From NCBI GenBank assembly GCA_050954505.1, contig JBPBPY010000527.1, forward strand, positions 1 to 6,065: a stretch of 6,065 nucleotides of DNA. The letters are read 5' to 3'. Made by a program: the position numbers and the translations under genes. Below the pieces are notes generated by a model that ran no database searches, had not been told where the DNA came from, and saw only the letters and a program-made list of their open reading frames with translations. Position 1 is the first letter of the stretch, and every line of letters starts with the position of its first letter. Origin of the DNA: JAQGMO01 sp050954505 (GTDB lineage Bacteria; Pseudomonadota; Gammaproteobacteria; Burkholderiales; Burkholderiaceae_D). Below are positions 1 through 6,065 of the stretch, piece by piece.

Positions 1-588
1 GTCGACCTAGGCATCGTGCCCGACACACTGGACGATACGCGTGCCACCCTGCGGCGGGCGGCGCAGGAAAACGATTTGATCATCACCTCCGGCGGGGTGT
101 CGGTTGGCGAAGAAGACCACATCAAGCCGGCAGTCGAAGCAGAAGGGCGCTTGTCCATGTGGCAGATTGCCGTCAAGCCGGGCAAGCCGCTGGCCTTTGG
201 CGAAGTCGCGCGCAACGCAGGCACTGCCGGCAACGCCAGCGCCGGCAGTGCATTCTTCATCGGCCTGCCCGGCAACCCGGTTTCCAGCTTCGTGACGTTC
301 CTGCTGTTCGTCCGGCCCTTCATCCTGCGCTTGCAAGGCGCAACCGTGCTGGCACCACGCGCCTACACAATGCGTGCCGACTTCAGCTGGCCGAAGGCAG
401 ACCGGCGCAACGAATTCCTGCGTGTGCGCATCAACGAGCAGGGCGGCCTGGAACGCTTTGCCCACCAGGGATCGGGCGTCCTGACGTCGACTGCCTGGGG
501 TGACGGCCTGGTGGACAACCCGCCCGGCAAGACCATCGCTGCGGGTGACCTGGTGCGCTTCCTTCCTTTTAATGAATTGCTGTACTGA
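1..588 (+). CDS. moeA: Molybdopterin molybdenumtransferase MoeA, C-terminal half (5' end outside window)
   Basis: MoeA inserts molybdate into adenylylated molybdopterin, the last common step of molybdenum cofactor synthesis in the cytoplasm. The reading frame is open from base 1, so the gene begins upstream. The 195 residues here are roughly half of a typical protein of about 400 residues. In fragment numbering, the molybdopterin-binding fold carries TSGGVSVGEED (29-39), whose last Asp matches an active-site Asp of E. coli MoeA, then PGKPLAFG (60-67) and GLPGNPVS (88-95). The C-terminal beta-barrel domain follows from about 118 and ends in FLPFNELLY. Odd point: between FGEV and FFIGLPGNP lies an Ala/Gly/Asn/Ser-rich insertion (about 71-84) that E. 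coli MoeA lacks, encoded by an inverted repeat at 221-251. The GTG at 16 is an internal Val codon, not the start. moaD begins 12 bases after the stop. Family assignment is firm. Confidence 0.95.
   Translation, partial: VDLGIVPDTLDDTRATLRRAAQENDLIITSGGVSVGEEDHIKPAVEAEGRLSMWQIAVKPGKPLAFGEVARNAGTAGNASAGSAFFIGLPGNPVSSFVTFLLFVRPFILRLQGATVLAPRAYTMRADFSWPKADRRNEFLRVRINEQGGLERFAHQGSGVLTSTAWGDGLVDNPPGKTIAAGDLVRFLPFNELLY
221..251. repeat. Perfect 11-bp inverted repeat inside moeA
   Basis: The arms GCACTGCCGGC (221-231) and GCCGGCAGTGC (241-251) are exact reverse complements around a 9-base loop. The repeat lies within moeA codons 74-84 and encodes the Gly/Ala/Asn/Ser insertion just before the GLPGNPVS motif. 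It could form a stable hairpin in mRNA. There is no T-run after it, so it is not an intrinsic terminator. Confidence 0.8.
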
Positions 589-600
589 GACAGGGCACCG

Positions 601-858
601 ATGAAATTGCAACTGCGTTTTTTTGCCGGCGTGCGTGAAACCCTGGGCGTGTCGTCGGAACTGGTCGACGTGCCGGCAGAGGTCACCACAGTGGGCGCCG
701 TGCGCAACTGGTTGCGCCAGCGCGGCGGGCTGTGGGAACAGGCGCTGGCCGACGGCAAGCCGCTGCGCATGGCCTATGACCAGGTCATGACCAATGACCA
801 GGCGCTCTTGAACGAAGGTGGCGAAGTGGCATTCTTCCCACCGGTAACTGGGGGCTGA
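601..858 (+). CDS. moaD: Molybdopterin synthase sulfur carrier subunit MoaD
   Basis: MoaD is the small ubiquitin-fold subunit of molybdopterin synthase. Its C-terminal Gly is adenylylated by MoeB and thiocarboxylated, then delivers sulfur to cyclic pyranopterin monophosphate in the MoaE active site. The 85 residues are close to the usual length of about 81. The start MKLQLRFFAGVRETLG is typical, and the C terminus EVAFFPPVTGG ends exactly in the Gly-Gly needed for activation and for insertion into MoaE. The ATG is preceded by AGGG (592-595) at 5 bases spacing. The gene sits 12 bases after moeA and 4 bases before moaE, so the three are almost certainly cotranscribed. MoeB is not in the window. 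Nothing appears truncated. Confidence 0.96.
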   Translation: MKLQLRFFAGVRETLGVSSELVDVPAEVTTVGAVRNWLRQRGGLWEQALADGKPLRMAYDQVMTNDQALLNEGGEVAFFPPVTGG

Positions 859-862
859 CGGC

Positions 863-1339
863 ATGGGCGTTCGCGTACAGGCGGAAGACTTCAACCTTGG
901 CGCTGAGATCGAGACACTGCGCAGCGGGCAGCATGGCATCGGCGCCGTGGTCAGTTTCGTGGGCACCGTGCGTGACATGAATGAGGGCGCGGCGGTGGCC
1001 GAACTGGAGCTCGAACATTACCCGGGCATGACGGAAAAAGCACTGCAGGCGATTGCCGAACAGGCCGGCAAGCGCTGGCATTTGATCGACACACTGGTCA
1101 TCCATCGCGTCGGCCGGCTGGCGCCCGGTGCGCAAATTGTTCTGGTGGCGGTTTGCGCTGCCCATCGTGGCGACGCCTTTGCGGCTTGCGAATTCATCAT
1201 CGACTACCTCAAAACCGAAGCGCCCCTGTGGAAAAGAGAGCAGACGCCTTCCGGTGCACGCTGGGTCGATGCCCGGCTGGTGGATGACGCCGCACTGGCC
1301 AAATGGCTGCCGCCTGAAGCCACCTCGGAAATGTCGTGA
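863..1339 (+). CDS. moaE: Molybdopterin synthase catalytic subunit MoaE
   Basis: MoaE is the large, catalytic subunit of molybdopterin synthase. Two MoaE form a central dimer with a MoaD at each end and convert cyclic pyranopterin monophosphate to the dithiolene-bearing molybdopterin. The 158 residues match the family's length of about 150. Visible signatures are GAVVSFVGTVRD (27-38), LELEHYPGM (48-56), VIHRVGRLAPG (79-89), the AHRGDAF motif (100-106) and KTEAPLWKRE (117-126). Lys117 and Lys124 align with the catalytic Lys119 and Lys126 of E. coli MoaE, and His101-Arg102 with the conserved His-Arg pair. The start is supported by GGGGG (850-854) within the end of moaD, 8 bases before the ATG. 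The stop overlaps the crcB start in GTGA, which suggests translational coupling. Confidence 0.97.
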   Translation: MGVRVQAEDFNLGAEIETLRSGQHGIGAVVSFVGTVRDMNEGAAVAELELEHYPGMTEKALQAIAEQAGKRWHLIDTLVIHRVGRLAPGAQIVLVAVCAAHRGDAFAACEFIIDYLKTEAPLWKREQTPSGARWVDARLVDDAALAKWLPPEATSEMS

Positions 1340-1710
1340 GCTGGCTGGCGGTGGCAGTTGGCGCCACGCTGGGGGCCTGGCTACGCTGGTGGCTGGGTTT
1401 GTGGATGAATGCACTCAATCCCCATCTGCCCTACGGAACGCTGCTGGCCAATTGCGCTGGCGGTTTCCTGATCGGCCTGGCTGTCGCCCTGTTCGAACAA
1501 TTTCCCGGCCTGGCGCCCGAATGGCGCCTGCTGGCGGTGACCGGTTTCCTCGGTGGCCTGACCACCTTTTCCACCTTTTCGGCAGAGTCGATGATGCTGC
1601 TGCAGCGCGGTGACTATCTGTGGGCATTTGGACACACTGCAATCCATGTTCTCGGTGCGCTGGCTTGCTGTTTTGTCGGATATGGGACTTTGCGCATCAT
1701 GACGAGCTGA
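1336..1710 (+). CDS. crcB: Fluoride channel CrcB/Fluc, GTG start overlapping moaE
   Basis: CrcB (Fluc) proteins are small dual-topology membrane dimers that let fluoride leave the cytoplasm and so protect against fluoride toxicity. The 124 residues hold four hydrophobic segments (about 2-22, 34-54, 64-86 and 94-118). Family motifs are complete: GATLGAWLRW near the N terminus (9-18), YGTLLANCAGGFLIG (33-47) with the pore Asn39, and GFLGGLTTFSTFSAE (70-84). In the last motif Phe78 and Phe81 correspond to the fluoride-coordinating phenylalanines and the surrounding Gly-Thr residues to the central sodium site. The GTG start shares GTGA with the moaE stop, and GGAA (1327-1330) lies 5 bases upstream. 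There is no room for a fluoride riboswitch directly before it, so expression probably follows the molybdenum cofactor operon. A single crcB with all pore residues suggests a homodimeric channel, although a second copy elsewhere cannot be excluded. Confidence 0.95.
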   Translation: MSWLAVAVGATLGAWLRWWLGLWMNALNPHLPYGTLLANCAGGFLIGLAVALFEQFPGLAPEWRLLAVTGFLGGLTTFSTFSAESMMLLQRGDYLWAFGHTAIHVLGALACCFVGYGTLRIMTS

Positions 1711-1758
1711 TTCGTGTAAAATATTTCTCGGAGACAACTCACCAGGTAGTCAAACCAT

Positions 1759-3099
1759 ATGAAGCGTTTTTTCGTCAACCGGCCTGTGTTGCGCGCTGCG
1801 CTCGAAATGACTTGTCTGGTCATTGCCCTGTTCACGCTGTTCGATGCCTTCGTGATGACTGCCGTTCCGGCCAGCGTGCTGGCAGTGAAGTCCGCAGTTT
1901 CGCCTGTCACACCGGCCGCAGCAGCCGCAGCGACTGCAGCGGCGCCGCCGGAATTCGGAAACCTTTTGCAGGCCGGCACATTGACCCGCCTGGCCTTGTT
2001 TGCCACCATCGGCCTGCTGGCCATCTACCTGTACCTCAAGCGCGTCATGGGCGACTTCCTGCGTTTGCCTGGCAAGGCCAGCGCCACGGCGGCGAACGCG
2101 GTGCCCGCCGGAGTCAAGAATGCCCTCGATACCCTCAGCTCCGGTGTGCTGTTGCTGTCGCCACGCGGCGAGATCCTGCTGGCCAACAAGGCGTTTCGCG
2201 CCATGAATCCCGAGGCCGACCAGCGGCTGGAAGGCAAGACGGTCCATCAGCTGGACTGGTTTGTCTGCCATGTCGACAAGCCGGGAGACGAATACCCCTG
2301 GGTCACCGTCATTCGCACCAACCAGGCCATGCTGCGCCGTACGGTGCTGATCAGGCAAGCCAGCGGCAAGTCGCAGGAATTGATCATGAACTGCTCCTCC
2401 ATCAATGACGAACACGGTATCTCGCGCGGTTGCATCATATCCTTCGATGATGTGACGCTGCTGGCCAATGCGCGCGCCGCCATTGTCCAGGCCATGAGCA
2501 ATCTGAAAAGTTCGTCGGAACAGATCCAGCGTCAGAACAGTGAATTGCAGCGGCATGCCAATCTCGATGCCATGACTGGCTGCCTGAACCGGCGCGCCTT
2601 CTTTTCGATTGCCGAGCCACTGTTCAAGAAACTCAAGCAGACCGGTGGCGTGTTGTACTGCATCATGGTGGACATTGACCATTTCAAGCTGGTCAATGAT
2701 CGCCATGGCCATTCAGTAGGCGACCTGGTGATCCAGCAGGTGGCCAGCACCATCCATCGCTCCCTGCGCGGCAAGGACCTGTTCTGCCGCTATGGCGGGG
2801 AAGAATTCTGCCTGCTGCTCGATGGCGGCGATCCGGATGGCCTGGCCGTGGCCGAGCGGTTGCGCGAACGCATCGAAAAAGAAGGCGGGCCTGGCGTGCG
2901 CACGGTGGCCAACCTGCGCGTGACCTCCAGCTTCGGCGTCTCTGCCCTTGGATTGGGTGGTGCGGTGGAAAGCCTGAAACAGCTGATCGACCTGGCCGAC
3001 GCGGCGCTCTACGAATCAAAACGCAAGGGCCGCAATCAGGTCTCCTATGCAAAAGATGGCTCGCAGATCGCCGACGGCACCCATTCCTTCGGTCTGTAA
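1759..3099 (+). CDS. Membrane-anchored PAS-GGDEF diguanylate cyclase
   Basis: The 446-residue protein is predicted to make cyclic di-GMP from two GTP at the inner membrane. The N terminus is basic, followed by a transmembrane segment (about 17-43), a short Ala/Pro-rich periplasmic loop (about 44-74, including six consecutive Ala at 53-58), a second transmembrane segment (about 78-93), a PAS-like domain (about 119-233), a helical linker (about 234-268) and a GGDEF domain (270-429). The GGDEF domain starts at DAMTGCLNRRAF and holds the metal-site DIDHFKLVND (305-314) and the active-site loop RYGGEEF (344-350). RGKD at 337-340 is a correctly placed RxxD allosteric site, so feedback inhibition by product is expected. 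The start is bounded by an in-frame TAG at 1747. The ribosome site is weak (AGGT at 1744-1747, 11 bases away). The ligand of the short periplasmic loop or PAS domain is unknown. It lies 48 bases after crcB with no visible terminator between. Confidence 0.93.
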   Translation: MKRFFVNRPVLRAALEMTCLVIALFTLFDAFVMTAVPASVLAVKSAVSPVTPAAAAAATAAAPPEFGNLLQAGTLTRLALFATIGLLAIYLYLKRVMGDFLRLPGKASATAANAVPAGVKNALDTLSSGVLLLSPRGEILLANKAFRAMNPEADQRLEGKTVHQLDWFVCHVDKPGDEYPWVTVIRTNQAMLRRTVLIRQASGKSQELIMNCSSINDEHGISRGCIISFDDVTLLANARAAIVQAMSNLKSSSEQIQRQNSELQRHANLDAMTGCLNRRAFFSIAEPLFKKLKQTGGVLYCIMVDIDHFKLVNDRHGHSVGDLVIQQVASTIHRSLRGKDLFCRYGGEEFCLLLDGGDPDGLAVAERLRERIEKEGGPGVRTVANLRVTSSFGVSALGLGGAVESLKQLIDLADAALYESKRKGRNQVSYAKDGSQIADGTHSFGL

Positions 3100-3134
3100 A
3101 CAGTACGCAGCACGGCCTTCGTTGCCTGCGCGAT

Positions 3135-3161
3135 CTTGAATTCCCCCCGGTTGCCCCGACG
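3135..3161 (+). promoter_or_regulatory. Sigma-32 (RpoH) heat-shock promoter of clpB
   Basis: A perfect -35 CTTGAA (3135-3140) is followed, after 13 bases, by CCCCGACG (3154-3161), which matches the first four bases of the sigma-32 -10 consensus CCCCATNT. The spacing is the same as in the E. coli groE promoter. Transcription would start near 3168, leaving a short leader of about 28 bases before clpB. The match plus its position directly before a classic heat-shock gene makes this a strong inference, but the second half of the -10 box is poor and no start site has been mapped here. Confidence 0.75.
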
Positions 3162-3180
3162 TTGACTGCAGACCGTCAAC
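3161..3180. repeat. Inverted repeat GTTGAC-N8-GTCAAC at the predicted clpB transcription start
   Basis: GTTGAC (3161-3166) and GTCAAC (3175-3180) are perfect reverse complements 8 bases apart, immediately downstream of the sigma-32 -10 box and 3 bases before the ribosome binding site. If transcription begins near 3168, only one arm is transcribed. A DNA-binding site is then more plausible than an mRNA hairpin. A 6-bp repeat can arise by chance. Confidence 0.35.
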
Positions 3181-3183
3181 ATT

Positions 3184-3189
3184 GGAGAG
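3184..3189 (+). promoter_or_regulatory. Strong ribosome binding site of clpB
   Basis: GGAGAG lies 6 bases before the ATG at 3196, near-ideal complementarity and spacing. It fixes the clpB start and is clearly stronger than the sites before the other genes in the window. Confidence 0.85.
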
Positions 3190-3195
3190 CATCAA

Positions 3196-5775
<2,580 letters not shown>

Positions 5776-5778
5776 GCC

Positions 5779-5805
5779 ATCAGTGCCGCATGCTGCGGCA
5801 CTGAT
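5779..5805 (+). repeat. Perfect 12-bp stem-loop directly after clpB
   Basis: ATCAGTGCCGCA (5779-5790) and TGCGGCACTGAT (5794-5805) are exact reverse complements around a 3-base loop, starting 3 bases after the clpB stop codon. No T-run follows (ACTACCACC), so on its own it is not a standard intrinsic terminator. It may protect the 3' end of the clpB mRNA from exonucleases, or act in series with the terminator just downstream. Confidence 0.8.
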
Positions 5806-5817
5806 ACTACCACCAAG

Positions 5818-5852
5818 GGCCTGGACCAGTTCATCTGTGTCCAGGCCGTTTT
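5818..5852 (+). terminator. Rho-independent terminator after clpB
   Basis: GGCCTGGAC (5818-5826) pairs perfectly with GTCCAGGCC (5839-5847) across a 12-base loop in which CAG/CTG can add further pairs. The stem is followed after one G by TTTT (5849-5852). The T-run is short, so termination may be incomplete, but the GC-rich stem and placement 42 bases after clpB support the call. Confidence 0.75.
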
Positions 5853-5906
5853 CATGGCCGACCGGTTTTGTACACCCCAGGCGTAATTTCATCCAATGCA
5901 AACCAG

Positions 5907-5922
5907 GTTCCACATCATGGAA
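5907..5922. promoter_or_regulatory. Candidate operator, copy 1 of GTTCCACATCRTGGA
   Basis: The site reads GTTCCACATCATGGAA. Its core is an inverted repeat TTCCA-N5-TGGAA. It recurs with one change in 15 bases at 5971-5985. Dyads with TTCC/GGAA arms of this length suit a dimeric helix-turn-helix regulator. An IclR-family protein is one guess based on the general shape of such operators, but no regulator gene is present in the window to support it. Confidence 0.4.
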
Positions 5923-5970
5923 TTTGACCTGTGCATCGCAGCATGCCTGGATTTCATGGACGGCAAAAGC

Positions 5971-5986
5971 GTTCCACATCGTGGAT
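5971..5986. promoter_or_regulatory. Candidate operator, copy 2 of GTTCCACATCRTGGA
   Basis: The site reads GTTCCACATCGTGGAT, matching copy 1 at 14 of the first 15 positions, in the same orientation. Its core is the dyad TCCAC-ATC-GTGGA. It starts 64 bases after copy 1, close to six helical turns, so both would face the same side of the DNA. This favours a paired regulatory site over chance repetition. Confidence 0.4.
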
Positions 5987-6033
5987 CGATGCATGCAAGT
6001 GTTTGAATCTACGAAGAATAATTTATCTCTGCT

Positions 6034-6047
6034 GTCTTATATAAGAC
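6034..6047. promoter_or_regulatory. Perfect palindrome GTCTTATATAAGAC, probable regulator binding site
   Basis: All 14 bases are self-complementary with no spacer, in an AT-rich stretch at the end of the non-coding region. The TATA centre could also overlap a -10 element (TATAAG at 6040-6045), so a bound protein could block a promoter. I associate this CTTATATAAG-type palindrome with upstream regions of central-carbon genes in betaproteobacteria, possibly bound by a GntR-family regulator. That association is from memory and uncertain. Confidence 0.5.
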
Positions 6048-6065
6048 CGCCTTGCACTGCACGAC

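Larger units (their letters stand above)
5853..6065. other. Intergenic region with no supported gene; probable control region of an off-window gene
   Basis: About 213 bases after the clpB terminator contain no convincing coding sequence on either strand. The last 65 bases are clearly AT-richer than the rest of the window. The region holds two copies of a near-palindromic 15-mer (5907-5921 and 5971-5985) and a perfect 14-bp palindrome (6034-6047). It looks like the upstream control region of a gene to the right of the window. I cannot place a -35/-10 pair with confidence, and the identity of the controlled gene is not visible. Confidence 0.6.

Noticed and set aside
7..978. Minus-strand open frame of 323 codons opposite moeA-moaD-moaE
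   Set aside because: It spans three recognised genes antisense and has no motif or ribosome site worth noting.
1300..1336. Fluoride riboswitch before crcB
   Set aside because: The sequence upstream is moaE coding sequence and I see no pseudoknot-like riboswitch pattern there.
1717..1722. TAAAAT as a -10 box for the diguanylate cyclase gene
   Set aside because: The nearest -35-like sequence (TTGCGC, 1690-1695) is 21 bases away, too far. The AT-rich patch is suggestive but does not support a promoter call.
1750..2712. Minus-strand open frame of 320 codons opposite the diguanylate cyclase
   Set aside because: It is antisense to a gene with clear PAS and GGDEF motifs. The translation looks like a GC-skewed shadow with no family signature.
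3106..3130. Hairpin after the diguanylate cyclase (CGCAG/CTGCG) as its terminator
   Set aside because: The stem has bulges, and no T-run follows. It is too weak to call.
3161..3195. RNA thermometer in the clpB leader
   Set aside because: The only stem present does not cover the GGAGAG site, and the predicted start site falls inside the stem. Control is better explained by the sigma-32 promoter.
5917..6006. A 29-codon frame starting ATG at 5917 in the 3' intergenic region
   Set aside because: The only upstream purine stretch is AGG about 9 bases away, the start lies inside one of the repeated 15-mers, and the peptide has no recognisable feature.

Overview
The window is about 60% GC, densely coded and entirely on the + strand. 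Protein signatures and the gene order moeA-moaD-moaE-...-clpB point to a betaproteobacterium of the order Burkholderiales. From the general look of ClpB and MoeA I lean towards Oxalobacteraceae (Herbaspirillum/Herminiimonas/Janthinobacterium-like). That placement is by recall, not by a search.

Layout. (1) Positions 1-1710 form a tight run of four genes: the 3' half of moeA (molybdenum insertion into molybdopterin), moaD and moaE (small and large subunits of molybdopterin synthase), and crcB (a Fluc-type fluoride channel) that overlaps moaE by 4 bases. (2) Positions 1759-3099 encode a two-pass membrane diguanylate cyclase with a PAS domain and a GGDEF domain whose active site (GGEEF) and product-inhibition site (RxxD) are both intact. 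(3) Positions 3100-3195 hold a good match to a heat-shock (sigma-32) promoter and a strong ribosome binding site. (4) Positions 3196-5775 encode a full-length ClpB disaggregase with both ATPase modules complete. (5) Positions 5776-6065 are non-coding: a perfect 12-bp hairpin, an intrinsic terminator, then what looks like the control region of a gene beyond the window. That region has two copies of a near-palindromic 15-mer about six helical turns apart and a perfect 14-bp palindrome.

How the genes work together. MoaD and MoaE convert the cyclic precursor to molybdopterin and MoeA adds molybdate, so this is the late part of molybdenum cofactor synthesis. CrcB has no known role in that pathway but appears translationally coupled to moaE. 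The diguanylate cyclase may be read from the same transcript, since no terminator is visible between crcB and it. clpB has its own heat-shock promoter and is closed off by a terminator, so it is probably a separate unit.

I see no new multi-gene system, mobile element, CRISPR array or RNA gene. The least explained sequence is the repeat-bearing 3' intergenic region, followed by a hairpin-encoded insertion in MoeA.
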